Source: Cellvibrio sp. UBA7671
GTDB lineage: Bacteria; Pseudomonadota; Gammaproteobacteria; Pseudomonadales; Cellvibrionaceae
Length of the DNA: 64,000 bases
Direction: 5' to 3'
NCBI GenBank assembly: GCA_002483145.1
Contig: DLHJ01000012.1
Location: 124,001 to 188,000, forward strand
Made by a program: the position numbers and the translations under genes. The notes beneath the pieces are model-generated. The model ran no database searches, was not told the origin of the DNA, and was given only the letters and a program-made list of their open reading frames with translations. Within the stretch, counting starts at the first letter, position 1; every line of letters begins with the position of its first letter. This document shows, in pieces, positions 55,308-64,000 of this stretch.

Positions 55308-57416
55308 ATGAAATCTACGACTATTACCCGTCGTATTGGCCAGTACGTGTTTTGCGCGGCTGCCAGTACGCTACTCACCTGTGCCGTGCAGGCACAAACT
55401 CTCGGCGCTAACCTCGCTATTACCGGCCCCAGTGCTGCTGCCGATGGTTCCGGTTTTGATAATACCAAGCTGGTGCGCGATGGCAGTACCAGCACCGTTT
55501 CCCTTGCCAGTGGCACCAGCAACCAGCGCGTGTCGGTGAAATGGGGCAGTGCGGTGACGTTTAATACTGTGATCCTGCGTGAAGCAGGCAGCAAAGTGAC
55601 GACCTGGAGTTTGGTGGATAACGATACCGGCACAGTCCTGGCGACAGGGACCGGAATCGGTGCGCAGCGAGTGGTAAATATCGCAAGCCGCAGCACCAAA
55701 AAAGTTAATCTGATTGTGAATGCGACCAGTGCGCCCGGCATTGCGGAATTTGAAGTCTATAACGCGACCGGCACTGCATCTTCAACTCCAGTCTCCAGTG
55801 TTGCTCCGTCCAGCGTCCCTGCATCCAGTACACCGGTGAGCAGTTCATCCAGATCCTCAGTTGCACCGAGCAGTATTCCTGCCTCCAGCAGCCGTTCATC
55901 AGTGGCGCCCAGCAGTGTGCCTGCGTCTTCGGTAGCGCCAAGTAGTGTTCCTGCATCCAGTAGATCGAGCAGCAGTGTTTCATCGGTTGTGGATAACGGT
56001 ACCATCAGCGCTGATTGTATTCGCGTAGCGACTAACCCATCAGTCAACTGGCGCGATACTTCGTTGAAGACCGATCAGGAAATTGTTTCCTGTTTGTCCA
56101 AAACCTTGGGCGAGCCAGTCGGTTACGGTGAAAATGCCAAAGGTGGATACGACCCTAACGGCAACAGCAAACTCACCATCATTACCAAAAATTCCAGCGT
56201 GTCAGTTGAGCAACAAATTCTCAACGCGATTACCGGCGAAGAACACAACTGGATCGTATTCGACAAAATCCAATTCGCGCAGCCGCACGAAATTGGTATG
56301 TACCGTTTAGGTTGCAGCAACCCGACGGTGCAATCGATTCTCGGCGCGACCGAAGCCGAGTGTGTGAACTACACGCAATGGTGCGCAAAAAATGGTGTGA
56401 GCAGTGCGAATTGTGTTACGCAATTTTTTAATAACGCGATGAATAAATCCAATAACCCGATTCGCAATCCAGTCATTGGCTCTAACAAAACCATCGACGG
56501 CCGCGGCAGTGAGGCTTACTTCCTGTTCAGTGGATTTGCGATTGGAAAAGACCAGACAGGCACGCCAACGCAAACTGCTAACAGCGTGATAATGACCCAC
56601 CTGAAATTCCAGGGCGCCGGCCACACGGAAGACCATTACTGTGACCCGGATATGATCCGCTCCACTGGGGCATCAAAAGATATCTGGATTCACAAAAATA
56701 CCTTCGATACCACTGGTGACTCCGCGTTTGATGTCAAAGTCGGCGCACACAATGTGACTATGTCATTTAACCGTTTGGTGAATGTGAAGCGCGCGGTATT
56801 GCACGGCTCCAGCGACAGCCACACCATCGACAAACAAATCACCACCACCATGCACAACAACGCGTTTGTCACCACTGACGACAGCTATATGTTGTTGGGT
56901 AATACCCTGCGCCGTGTACCACTGTTGCGCCACGGTAAAACTCATATGTTCAACAATGTGTTTGTAAATTATCGCAACCAGATTTTGAGTTTGCGGGTGG
57001 GCGCGAGTGCGTTGATGGAAGACAGTGTATTTGTGGTAAATGCCGTACATCAGGAGAAAGCGACAGTCGAAGCATCGCTCGCGGAAATCAGCGCGAATTT
57101 ATTCAAAGATATTAGCGGCGGCTCTTTCCGCAATGATCGTAACCTGCTCTGGTTCAGTGACGCTGCGTGTAATTTAACGGCGTCTACCCAAACTGCATTG
57201 ACGGCGACTAACGGCACAGTCGCTAACTTGGCCAGCAATTACAACGCCGCATCACAGGCGACTATTAATAGCTGGCGCTTTGCTGCCGGTCAGTATCTGG
57301 TGGATTATGTGAGTGCAACAGCGGGCAAACACGGCCAGATCCCTTATAACTCACCACTCGCGGGTGACCGTTATTATGTATTGGGTTTGGGCAAGGTGGC
57401 TTGCCAGATTCGCTAA
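55308..57416 (+). CDS. Secreted pectate lyase (PL1-type) with N-terminal F5/8C-like module
   Basis: A 702-residue secreted enzyme. A signal peptide ends at AVQAQ (about residue 30). An N-terminal beta-sandwich (33-155, DNTKLVRDGSTSTVSLASG) resembles F5/8 type C or CBM32 modules. A Ser/Pro linker (161-228) with repeated VAPSSVPASS units leads to the lyase domain (229-702) with GGYDPNGNSKLTIITKNS, IWIHKNTFDTTGDSAFD and the catalytic-type RRVPLLR. This domain is a close paralogue of the second lyase domain of 45380-49099, ending in the same YYVLGLGKVACQ. Likely extracellular cleavage of polygalacturonate. Confidence 0.92.
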   Translation: MKSTTITRRIGQYVFCAAASTLLTCAVQAQTLGANLAITGPSAAADGSGFDNTKLVRDGSTSTVSLASGTSNQRVSVKWGSAVTFNTVILREAGSKVTTWSLVDNDTGTVLATGTGIGAQRVVNIASRSTKKVNLIVNATSAPGIAEFEVYNATGTASSTPVSSVAPSSVPASSTPVSSSSRSSVAPSSIPASSSRSSVAPSSVPASSVAPSSVPASSRSSSSVSSVVDNGTISADCIRVATNPSVNWRDTSLKTDQEIVSCLSKTLGEPVGYGENAKGGYDPNGNSKLTIITKNSSVSVEQQILNAITGEEHNWIVFDKIQFAQPHEIGMYRLGCSNPTVQSILGATEAECVNYTQWCAKNGVSSANCVTQFFNNAMNKSNNPIRNPVIGSNKTIDGRGSEAYFLFSGFAIGKDQTGTPTQTANSVIMTHLKFQGAGHTEDHYCDPDMIRSTGASKDIWIHKNTFDTTGDSAFDVKVGAHNVTMSFNRLVNVKRAVLHGSSDSHTIDKQITTTMHNNAFVTTDDSYMLLGNTLRRVPLLRHGKTHMFNNVFVNYRNQILSLRVGASALMEDSVFVVNAVHQEKATVEASLAEISANLFKDISGGSFRNDRNLLWFSDAACNLTASTQTALTATNGTVANLASNYNAASQATINSWRFAAGQYLVDYVSATAGKHGQIPYNSPLAGDRYYVLGLGKVACQIR

Positions 57417-57444
57417 GTTATTGGTTCTAACGCGTTAAATAAAA

Positions 57445-57481
57445 ACGGCCGATCTGGAAACAGATCGGCCGTGTTGTTTCA
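57445..57481. terminator. Intrinsic terminator after the third pectate lyase
   Basis: ACGGCCGATCTG (57445-57456) pairs perfectly with CAGATCGGCCGT (57461-57472) around a GAAA tetraloop. It lies between this gene and the convergent plsC and may serve both. Confidence 0.85.
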
Positions 57482-57493
57482 AATCTACTACGC

Positions 57494-58255
57494 TTATTTC
57501 ATATCAAGATCGGCATTAACACTCATTCGCTTTCCATCTTTTCGTGCTGGTGGCATTTTCGCAATCTCACCTTCAATCCAATTTTTTACTTCTTCCGTTA
57601 ATTGCTTGCGGTCTTTGCCTTCGGTTGCAAAAGGTTCGCTGATCACAACGCGAATAGTGCCGGGGTATTTTATAAACTGTTTGTGCGGCCAACATTCACC
57701 CGCGTTGTGTGCAACGGCGATAATCGGTACTCCTGCGCTGATGGCGATATCGGCACCGCTGCGTGCGTAGTTGCCAATCTGGCCAACAGGTGTACGAGTG
57801 CCTTCAGGAAAAATCAATAAGTTATTGCCTTGCTGTAAACGACGCAGGCCTATGCGTTTAATTTCTTTTAAGGCTTGGATCGGGTTGCTGCGGTCAATGG
57901 CGATGGGGCGCAAACTCGCTAAACCCCAACCAAAAAACGGGATGCGGAATAATTCTTTTTTAAGGATAGTGCTGACCGGGCCAAAATAATATTGCAGGAA
58001 CATGGTCTCCCAAGTGCTTTGGTGTTTGGCCATTACTACACAAGGAAATTTATCTGCGTGTTTGCTGCCAATAATTTCAAGGCGTACACCGCAGCAAATG
58101 CGCAACCAAAACATCACAAAACGGTTCCAGCAAGTGACAATGCGCCAGCGCCAGCTGTACGGAAATATCGGCCAAATAATGACGCCAATCAAACCGATAA
58201 TGATGCTCGTCAGGTTGTAACCAATACTGAATAAAAGACTGCGGAGTTTGAGCAC
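57494..58255 (-). CDS. plsC: 1-acyl-sn-glycerol-3-phosphate acyltransferase
   Basis: A 253-residue membrane-bound acyltransferase making phosphatidic acid from lysophosphatidate. The catalytic block reads KHQSTWETM, a variant of the usual H-x4-D with Glu in place of Asp, which I recall as common in pseudomonad-like enzymes. Downstream motifs LFRIPFFGWGLA and LLIFPEGTRTPVGQ are typical. Two N-terminal membrane segments lie at about 5-50. The start is GTG at 58255. Followed upstream by gmhB with a 23-base gap, a pairing common in this group. Confidence 0.92.
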   Translation of the reverse strand: MLKLRSLLFSIGYNLTSIIIGLIGVIIWPIFPYSWRWRIVTCWNRFVMFWLRICCGVRLEIIGSKHADKFPCVVMAKHQSTWETMFLQYYFGPVSTILKKELFRIPFFGWGLASLRPIAIDRSNPIQALKEIKRIGLRRLQQGNNLLIFPEGTRTPVGQIGNYARSGADIAISAGVPIIAVAHNAGECWPHKQFIKYPGTIRVVISEPFATEGKDRKQLTEEVKNWIEGEIAKMPPARKDGKRMSVNADLDMK

Positions 58256-58278
58256 GTTAATTCCTGTTATCTGTTCCG

Positions 58279-58854
58279 TTAATGAGTAGATGCAAGAATA
58301 AAATCTGCAGCGGCGGCGAGGTTGTCAAACACTTGCACTTGCTCGGACGTGACTTGTGGTGAATCTGTTTGCAAACCGGGAACTGCTAATTGCGCCAGTG
58401 TGCGCACGCCATTGCCGGTTCTTACCAGCGCTGGTTTGCAACCCTTTTGCACGGCGGCCTGTAAATCGCGCAGGCTGTCACCGATAAAATAACAAGACTC
58501 TACGGACGTATTAAATTCGGCTTCAATCGCATCCAACATACCCGGCATAGGTTTTCTGCATTTGCAGTTGTCATCCGGGTGATGGGGGCAATAAAAAATC
58601 CCGCCGAGCTCTCCGCCGTTTTCTTCTACCAAGCCAGTAATTTTTTCGTGCATGGACTCCAGGTCTTCCAGCTCAAATTTACCTTTGGCAAGGCCAGCCT
58701 GGTTAGTGGCGATAACAACGGTAAAGCCCGCTTTGTTCAAGCGCACAATGGCATCGATGCTGCCTTCAATCGGAATGCATTCATCGGCGGATTTCACATA
58801 GTCGTCGCGGTCGTGATTAATCACACCATCGCGGTCGAGAATAATTAATTTCAT
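58279..58854 (-). CDS. gmhB: D-glycero-beta-D-manno-heptose 1,7-bisphosphate 7-phosphatase
   Basis: A 191-residue HAD-family phosphatase in the synthesis of ADP-heptose for lipopolysaccharide. Catalytic motif I is ILDRDGVINHDRDDYVKS; the Zn-binding segment shows YCPHHPDDNCKCRKP; motif III/IV is FIGDSLRDLQAAVQKG. All are intact. It lies between plsC and glyS in the same direction. Confidence 0.93.
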   Translation of the reverse strand: MKLIILDRDGVINHDRDDYVKSADECIPIEGSIDAIVRLNKAGFTVVIATNQAGLAKGKFELEDLESMHEKITGLVEENGGELGGIFYCPHHPDDNCKCRKPMPGMLDAIEAEFNTSVESCYFIGDSLRDLQAAVQKGCKPALVRTGNGVRTLAQLAVPGLQTDSPQVTSEQVQVFDNLAAAADFILASTH

Positions 58855-58882
58855 GGATAAATCCGATAGATCTGTATGCCCT

Positions 58883-58941
58883 CGTCATACCCGCGAACGC
58901 GGGTATCCAAAAGCTGGATTCCTGCGTTCGCAGGAATGACG
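58883..58941. repeat. Double-hairpin palindromic repeat element
   Basis: Two perfect 20-base hairpins, ATACCCGCGAACGCGGGTAT (58887-58906) and ATTCCTGCGTTCGCAGGAAT (58918-58937), are enclosed by CGTCAT and ATGACG. This is the dispersed intergenic repeat whose translation reads like RAGIQ/LDSRLRGNDG, common in many proteobacterial genomes. It fills the short gap between gmhB and glyS. Function unknown; probably a REP-like or miniature mobile element. Confidence 0.75.
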
Positions 58942-58954
58942 GAGGGGGATGAGA

Positions 58955-61033
58955 TTAGTTCTTGGCAGGAACCAAATAAGAAATATCCGCCACTTCCAAA
59001 AACAATCCACGCAGTTGTTGCAGTAACGCCAAGCGGTTTTGTTGCAGCGCCGGGTCATCACTCATCACCATTACACTGTCAAAAAAAGCATCAACAGGTT
59101 GTTGTAAATCGGCGAGTGCCGCGAGTGCTTTGGTGTATTCACGTGCAGCGAACAGCGGAGCCACTACAGCGGCTTTTGCACTGACAGCTGCAGCGAGAGT
59201 TTTCTCTGCGTCTTCTTGCAAGAGTGCAGCATTAACTTCCGTACTATGCGCCGCATTTTGTTTAGCGAGAATATTGGATACACGTTTGTTCGCCGCAGCG
59301 AGTGCCTGCGCTTGCGACAACTTGCTGAATTCATTGACCGCGAGTACACGCTGGTTAATGTCCAGTGGTTGCGACAATTGTTTTGCGGTTACCGATTGGA
59401 AAACTTCTGCGGGGATATTGGCATCTTCAAAGAAAGCGCGGAAACGCTCCAGCATGTAAGCCAATACTTGCTCGACCAACTCATCACCAACAGTGAGATT
59501 TTTGTGTTGGTTTTTAGCGAAGGTCAGCAGCTCACGCAAATCGAGCGCGAGATTTTTTTCCACCAGAATGCGTAGCACTGCAATACTTGCACGACGCAAG
59601 GCAAACGGATCTTTGGAGCCGGTAGGTTGTTGGCCAATACCAAAAATACCGGTGATAGTATCGAGGCGATCAGCAAGCGCGATAATCGCGCCGGTCGTTG
59701 TTGCAGGCAATTGGTCGCCCGCAAAGCGCGGCATATATTGCTCGTTCATCGCAGCGGCAACTTCGGCGTTTTCGCCATCGTTAACCGCGTAGTAATAACC
59801 GGCGATGCCTTGCATATCGTCGAACTCGCCGACCATATTGGTTACGAGATCAGATTTACACAATTGTGCAGCACGTTCTGCTGATGCGGCATCCGCATTT
59901 AATTTACCGGCAATTAATTTTGCCAGGCCAGCAACGCGTTCGGTTTTATCGTAAATGGTGCCGAGCTGCGCCTGGAACACGATAGTTTTTAAACGATCGC
60001 GCAATGACGCGAGCGTGGTTTTCTTATCAGTTTCAAAGAAGAACGCCGCATCGGAAAGACGCGGGCGAATTACACGTTCGTTACCGTCGATAATTTGCGA
60101 TGGATCTTTACTTTGAATATTTGCCACGGTAATGAAGTTGTTTTTTAACTTGCCGTTAACATCCACCACATGGAAATATTTTTGGTGTTCTTTCATGGAA
60201 GCAATTAGTGCTTCAGCTGGAACAGCGAGAAAACGCTCCTCAAATTTTCCGGTCAGCGCGACTGGCCATTCAACCAAGGCGGTAACTTCATCGAGCAGGG
60301 CAGGTTCGATAACCGCAACACCGCCGACTTTTTTCGCTTCGGCTTCCACTTGTTGTTTGATGGTCGCACCGCGCTCAGCAAAATCCGCGACAACAAAACC
60401 GGTATTTTTTAATACGCTGGCGTAATCGCTCGCTTTAGCGAGGTCGATAGTGTTGTTGTAATGGAAACGGTGGCCGCGTGTGGTGCGGCCAGCGGTTAAG
60501 CCGAGCAAGCTGGCGTTGATAACATCGCTACCAAACAACATCACCAACCAATGAACAGGGCGTACAAACTCTTCGCGTTTTGCGCCCCATTTCATGCGTT
60601 TGGCAATGGGTAATTTTGCCAAGGCATCGGCAACAACAGCTTCAAGTAATTCAACGGTTTTTTTACCTTCGGCGGTAATACGTGCAACCAGTTTTTCCGC
60701 TTTGCCGTCATTTTCTGCTTTCAGCTCGGAGGCTGCGATACCATTTTTTTCGGCAAACGCGAGCGCGGCTTTGGTGGGCTGGCCTTCTTTATCAAACGCG
60801 ATTGCCGCTGGTGGGCCCCAGACAACTAATTCTTTCGACGGGGTTTCGCTGGCGAGATTTTCTACCAGTACGGCCAAACGGCGCGGTGCGGCAAAAGGTT
60901 TAATTGCGGTGAACGATAATTCCGCCGCTTTTAAATTCGCTTCAATAGTTTCGGCAAACGAAGCCATCAAATTCTTCAATGCTTTTGGTGGTAACTCTTC
61001 GGTACCCAATTCAACTAAAAAATCAGCAGACAT
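58955..61033 (-). CDS. glyS: Glycyl-tRNA synthetase beta subunit
   Basis: A 692-residue beta subunit of the alpha2-beta2 glycyl-tRNA synthetase (E. coli 689). Start [19 protein letters not shown] is typical, and internal segments RRLAVLVENLA, RMKWG and RPRLSDAAFFFETDKK are conserved. It overlaps the glyQ stop by one base (TAATG), so the two subunits are translationally coupled. Confidence 0.97.
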   Translation of the reverse strand: MSADFLVELGTEELPPKALKNLMASFAETIEANLKAAELSFTAIKPFAAPRRLAVLVENLASETPSKELVVWGPPAAIAFDKEGQPTKAALAFAEKNGIAASELKAENDGKAEKLVARITAEGKKTVELLEAVVADALAKLPIAKRMKWGAKREEFVRPVHWLVMLFGSDVINASLLGLTAGRTTRGHRFHYNNTIDLAKASDYASVLKNTGFVVADFAERGATIKQQVEAEAKKVGGVAVIEPALLDEVTALVEWPVALTGKFEERFLAVPAEALIASMKEHQKYFHVVDVNGKLKNNFITVANIQSKDPSQIIDGNERVIRPRLSDAAFFFETDKKTTLASLRDRLKTIVFQAQLGTIYDKTERVAGLAKLIAGKLNADAASAERAAQLCKSDLVTNMVGEFDDMQGIAGYYYAVNDGENAEVAAAMNEQYMPRFAGDQLPATTTGAIIALADRLDTITGIFGIGQQPTGSKDPFALRRASIAVLRILVEKNLALDLRELLTFAKNQHKNLTVGDELVEQVLAYMLERFRAFFEDANIPAEVFQSVTAKQLSQPLDINQRVLAVNEFSKLSQAQALAAANKRVSNILAKQNAAHSTEVNAALLQEDAEKTLAAAVSAKAAVVAPLFAAREYTKALAALADLQQPVDAFFDSVMVMSDDPALQQNRLALLQQLRGLFLEVADISYLVPAKN

Positions 61034-61983
61034 TATTTTTCCTCCGCAATTGCAGCGAGCATTTCGTTGCGCAGGGCTTCAGGCGCAAGTGGGAAGCCGA
61101 GGGCTTTGCGGCTATCGTAATAGGCTTGGGCAACAGCGCGGGACAGCGTGCGCACGCGCAAAATAAAACGCTGGCGCTCGGTCACGGAAATCGCGTGGCG
61201 CGCATCGAGCAAGTTAAAGGCGTGTGAGGCTTTCATCACCATCTCGTAAGCGGGCAGCGGCAGATTTTTTTCCATCAAGCGCTGGCTTTCTTTTTCGTAG
61301 AAATCAAAATTATTGAACAAGAATGTGGTGTCGGCTTCTTCAAAGTTGTAAGTAGATTGCTCCACTTCGTTTTGATGGAACACATCGCCGTAGGTAACTT
61401 TGTCGCCGTTAGGATTAATTGTCCATACCAGATCAAAAATCGAATCCACACCTTGCAGGTACATGGCGATACGCTCGATGCCGTAAGTGATTTCGCCAGT
61501 AACGGGGAAACATTCGAGACCGCCAACTTGTTGGAAGTAAGTGAACTGCGTAACTTCCATCCCGTTCAACCAGACTTCCCAACCCAGACCCCAAGCGCCG
61601 AGGGTGGGCGATTCCCAGTTGTCTTCCACAAAACGGATGTCATGCACGTTGGTGTCGATACCCATTTCGCGCAGTGAACCTAAATACAAATCCTGAATAT
61701 CGGCGGGCGAGGGTTTCATCGCCACCTGGAATTGATAGTAGTGTTGCAAGCGGTTGGGGTTTTCACCGTAGCGGCCATCTTTCGGGCGACGGCAGGGCTG
61801 CACATAGGCGGTATTCCAGGTTTCCGGGCCTATGGCGCGCAGGAAAGTCGCAGGGTGGAAAGTACCGGCGCCGACTTCGAGGTCGAGCGGCTGCAGAATC
61901 ACGCAACCCTGGCGCGCCCAATAATCTTGCAGGGCGAGAATCAAGCCCTGGAAGGTGCTTACGTCATAACGTTTTTCGGACAT
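61033..61983 (-). CDS. glyQ: Glycyl-tRNA synthetase alpha subunit
   Basis: The 316-residue catalytic alpha subunit. Starts [18 protein letters not shown] (ATG 61983), preferred over a 26-residue extension. Class II synthetase motifs include [30 protein letters not shown] and [13 protein letters not shown]. Together with glyS it charges tRNA-Gly. The leftward glyQ-glyS pair diverges from the cytochrome b561 gene. Confidence 0.97.
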   Translation of the reverse strand: MSEKRYDVSTFQGLILALQDYWARQGCVILQPLDLEVGAGTFHPATFLRAIGPETWNTAYVQPCRRPKDGRYGENPNRLQHYYQFQVAMKPSPADIQDLYLGSLREMGIDTNVHDIRFVEDNWESPTLGAWGLGWEVWLNGMEVTQFTYFQQVGGLECFPVTGEITYGIERIAMYLQGVDSIFDLVWTINPNGDKVTYGDVFHQNEVEQSTYNFEEADTTFLFNNFDFYEKESQRLMEKNLPLPAYEMVMKASHAFNLLDARHAISVTERQRFILRVRTLSRAVAQAYYDSRKALGFPLAPEALRNEMLAAIAEEK

Positions 61984-62184
61984 GGTAGACCTGATCTTAT
62001 GAAGGTAGAAAAATGCGGCGATTATAGCCATCAAACCCGCGCAATGGCAGCGCCTGGTCAAGTTCTGTAAAAATACCTGTGCGACCGGAACGATTCGCTC
62101 AACAACAGGACAAAAGCGCGCAGACCGCTACCCTGCTTCCAGGGCACACAACAACAAAAATCGATTAGCAACCAAGGAACACCT

Positions 62185-62730
62185 ATGGATACCCAAGAAA
62201 AACTAAGCCCCCTGACCATCGCCCTGCACTGGGTTGTCGCCCTGACCCTGATTGCCCTTATCGGGATCGGCTTTTATATGTCGTGGTATGAGGTTTACCC
62301 GTTGTACGACTGGCATAAAGCCTTTGGCGTGCTGATTTTTGCGGTGATTCTGCTGCGCGTGTGGTGGCGGATCAAAAACGGTTGGCCAACGCCAGTGCGT
62401 GACTACCCGAAACTCGAACATCGTTTGGCGCAGGCGACCCATTGGGTATTGATTGTTGGCACGGTGCTGATGCCGATCTCGGGCATGATTTATTCCGGTC
62501 TGGGCGGTTACGGCATCAAAGTCTTCGGTTGGGTGATGGTGCCGGGCAATAAAAATGCGGAAGGCCAGACTGAACCCTTCCATGCGGGGTTGAGCAGCTT
62601 GGGGCAGTTCACCCATGAGTGGCTGGGCTATCTGCTTGCGGTGGCGATCATCCTTCACATTGCCGGTGCAATCAAGCATCACCTGATCGATAAAGACCGC
62701 ACGCTTTTGCGCATGCTCGGCCGCAAATAG
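62185..62730 (+). CDS. Cytochrome b561 family protein
   Basis: A 181-residue inner-membrane di-heme b-type cytochrome with four membrane helices. Histidines placed to bind heme are in IALHWVVAL, DWHKAFG, LAQATHWVLI and FTHEWLGYLLAVAIILHIAGA. The family passes electrons at the membrane; E. coli CybB is a superoxide:ubiquinone oxidoreductase. ATG 62185 is preceded by CAAGGA. No partner oxidoreductase is nearby. Confidence 0.88.
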   Translation: MDTQEKLSPLTIALHWVVALTLIALIGIGFYMSWYEVYPLYDWHKAFGVLIFAVILLRVWWRIKNGWPTPVRDYPKLEHRLAQATHWVLIVGTVLMPISGMIYSGLGGYGIKVFGWVMVPGNKNAEGQTEPFHAGLSSLGQFTHEWLGYLLAVAIILHIAGAIKHHLIDKDRTLLRMLGRK

Positions 62731-62805
62731 CCTTGAATTGGTGCGTTTTGATTGTAGATTTGCGCGCCGAGTAAAGCCCACGTAAACACGGAGTAAATCC
62801 AGCGT

Positions 62806-62830
62806 AAAAGCCCGCTTGTGCGGGTTTTAA
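62806..62830 (+). terminator. Intrinsic terminator after cytochrome b561
   Basis: AAAGCCCGC (62807-62815) pairs with GCGGGTTTT (62820-62828) with one G-U pair and a TTGT loop. About 80 bases after the stop. Confidence 0.6.
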
Positions 62831-62951
62831 TCAGCCCCGGTAAGGCCTATGTTGTATTTACAGAGAGAGCGCCAGGAGGGCGATCAAGTCGCCGGATGCA
62901 TTTGAATTACGCGCTCCTTCTGGATTACTCATTTTCTTATCGGGGCTTGTT

Positions 62952-63518
62952 ATGAAAAATTTAAACGTGTTTGCGTTAGCGGCGAGTGACCATTTGGTGC
63001 AGCCAGAAGAGTTTAGCGATGTTCAGGCCACTACCTCCGCGCTGGCGATTCTCACGGATTTCCGCAGCCATAAACCTCATATGGTGGATAGCCATCTGGA
63101 AGCGACTGAAGCGCTGGAAGTGATGTTGGCCGAAGCTGTCAAAACCAAAATTGTGGTGGATGACAGCAAAGAATTTATCGGCGTGATCAGCGTAGACGAC
63201 CTGGCCGACCACAATATGTTGCTCAAACAAATGGCGTTGCACGTCAAACGCGATGAGCTGCTGGTGCGCGATCTAATGCACGCCCGCGCCAATATCCGCG
63301 CCGTTGAATACGATCAATTCAAACATGCGACTGTGGCCGATATCGTTTCTACCCTGAAGAAAACCCATCAGGAATATCTGTTGGTTGTGGATAAAGATGC
63401 GCATCATATTCGCGGCATAGTCTCCTCACGCGATATCGCCAGCCGTTTGCATGCCCCAGTGGAGATCGAGAAAGAGCTGACCTTTGTGGATATTTTTACC
63501 GCGGTAAAAGTGCACTGA
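62952..63518 (+). CDS. CBS-domain protein
   Basis: A 188-residue soluble protein with a tandem CBS pair, a Bateman module that usually binds adenine nucleotides. First CBS is about 35-90 (VDDSKEFIGVISVDDL), second about 105-175 (YLLVVDKDAHHIRGIVSSRDI). There is no attached enzyme domain. The N-terminal 30 residues are unusual. Start ATG 62952 after GGGGCTTGTT. Role likely regulatory but partner unknown. Confidence 0.85.
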   Translation: MKNLNVFALAASDHLVQPEEFSDVQATTSALAILTDFRSHKPHMVDSHLEATEALEVMLAEAVKTKIVVDDSKEFIGVISVDDLADHNMLLKQMALHVKRDELLVRDLMHARANIRAVEYDQFKHATVADIVSTLKKTHQEYLLVVDKDAHHIRGIVSSRDIASRLHAPVEIEKELTFVDIFTAVKVH

Positions 63519-63913
63519 AATACAGCGTACTTACTGCTCGCTTATATTGCTTCATCGTTAACACTCCCTCGGCGCCCTGTGGCGCCTTTTTTTTGCATCC
63601 CGTTTTTATAGGGCTGTCCCAAGGCCGGCAAATGGCCCCTTGCGTGCGTTGAGACAGCCTCTTCCCGTAGCAGCTGTTACTTCTTGTAACCCTCGCATCC
63701 TTTTGATTTTGTTGACTTATTTTTTATGTTGGTGACCTTTGTGCGGGGTTGGATACCACCTTGCAGGCACTTGGCAAACTGGGACGACGCAGGTCATGGG
63801 GTGGTAGATCCTGTCGCTTAAGGGGTCTTTCCGGGCATGGGAATGCAGCGGTCTCGCAAGGCAGGTGACCCCTCTAATAATCAATAACAACATTTGTCTT
63901 TTGAGAGGTTCAC
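63519..63913 (+). promoter_or_regulatory. Intergenic region with structured leader before a secreted-protein gene
   Basis: After the CBS gene terminator, 63751-63873 contains two consecutive long-range stems. GGATACCACC (63751-63760) pairs with GGTGGTAGATCC (63800-63811, one extra base), and AGGGGTC (63821-63827) pairs with GACCCCT (63867-63873). The second encloses GCAT-GGGA-ATGC (63834-63845). It ends 40 bases before the ATG of the next gene. This looks like a cis-acting RNA; no known riboswitch could be matched. A possible promoter TTGACT lies near 63712. Confidence 0.45.
63571..63596 (+). terminator. Intrinsic terminator after the CBS gene
   Basis: GGCGCC (63571-63576) pairs with GGCGCC (63581-63586) around CTGT and is followed by eight T. 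Confidence 0.85.
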
Positions 63914-64000
63914 ATGAAAACCATCTTATCGGCCGCTGCTTTAATGCTGACGGCGACGCACTTATCGGCACAGGTACCCAATCCCCCACCCAGCACCACA
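63914..64000 (+). CDS. Secreted protein, N-terminus only
   Basis: ATG at 63914, preceded by GAGAGG, encodes MKTILSAAALMLTATHLSAQ, a clear signal peptide with likely cleavage at LSA-Q, then VPNPPPSTT, a proline-rich stretch. The frame is open to the right edge. Proline-rich starts of this kind are common in the secreted enzymes of this group, but the function cannot be told. Confidence 0.75.
   Translation, partial: MKTILSAAALMLTATHLSAQVPNPPPSTT

Noticed and set aside
58876-59184. 102-codon ORF starting in the gmhB-glyS gap
   Set aside because: Its first part is the translation of the palindromic repeat and the rest is antisense to glyS.
63751-63873. c-di-GMP-I (GEMM) riboswitch before the last gene
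   Set aside because: Short fragments (GGCAAAC, GGGACG) match, but the hairpin between them and the second conserved arm are absent or out of order.
63717-63989. 90-codon leftward ORF at the right end
   Set aside because: Antisense to a clear signal-peptide gene start and to the structured leader; no family character.

Overview
The window is a chromosomal segment of a plant-polysaccharide-degrading gammaproteobacterium, most likely a Cellvibrio or close Cellvibrionaceae relative. I base this on the replication-origin gene order typical of pseudomonad-like gammaproteobacteria (mnmE-yidC-yidD-rnpA-rpmH / oriC / dnaA-dnaN-recF-gyrB) together with large secreted carbohydrate-active enzymes whose modules are joined by long serine-rich linkers, a hallmark of Cellvibrio and Saccharophagus. 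No tRNA, rRNA, CRISPR array, transposase or phage gene was recognised. Identifications rest on reading the translated sequence and remembered family motifs; no database search was run.

Layout. 1-9.7 kb: origin region; leftward mnmE (partial), yidC, yidD, rnpA, rpmH and rightward dnaA, dnaN, recF, gyrB flank a gap with four DnaA-box-like sites. 9.8-15.5 kb: an arginine-rich small ORF, a leftward modular GH13 alpha-amylase with a perfect 20-bp palindrome upstream, an Lrp/AsnC regulator and leuA behind a structured leader. 15.9-23.8 kb: a MacB-type ABC export system with two pairs of permeases, one ATPase and one membrane-fusion protein, then a convergent XRE-type regulator. 24-31.6 kb: a lipoprotein and a divergent 2039-residue secreted protein made of five tandem repeats of about 365 residues. 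31.7-37.2 kb: a probable operon of MipA/OmpV porin-like protein, DUF3019 protein, two unknown secreted proteins, response regulator and sensor kinase. 37.2-37.9 kb: divergent HxlR regulator and CxxC thioredoxin-like protein.

38.4-49.1 kb and 55.3-57.4 kb hold a pectin-degradation set: a lipoprotein fusing a PL1 pectate lyase and a CE8 pectin methylesterase, a tandem PL1-PL1 protein translationally coupled to a small PEP-CTERM-like protein, and a third pectate lyase whose catalytic domain is a close paralogue of one of them. Together they could demethylate and cleave homogalacturonan outside the cell. Between these loci lie nhaA, a subclass B1 metallo-beta-lactamase strongly resembling the IMP family, a VOC-family gene remnant, rtcB preceded by what looks like a separately promoted and terminated structured small transcript with a 9-14 codon ORF, and a DUF3592 membrane protein. 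57.5-64 kb is mostly housekeeping: plsC, gmhB, glyS, glyQ, a cytochrome b561, a CBS-domain protein and the start of a secreted protein behind a structured leader.

Most noteworthy: the IMP-like enzyme in a chromosomal setting without visible integron features, the structured transcript upstream of rtcB, the five-repeat giant protein, the pectinase fusions, the doubled-permease ABC exporter, and several unexplained leaders and palindromes.
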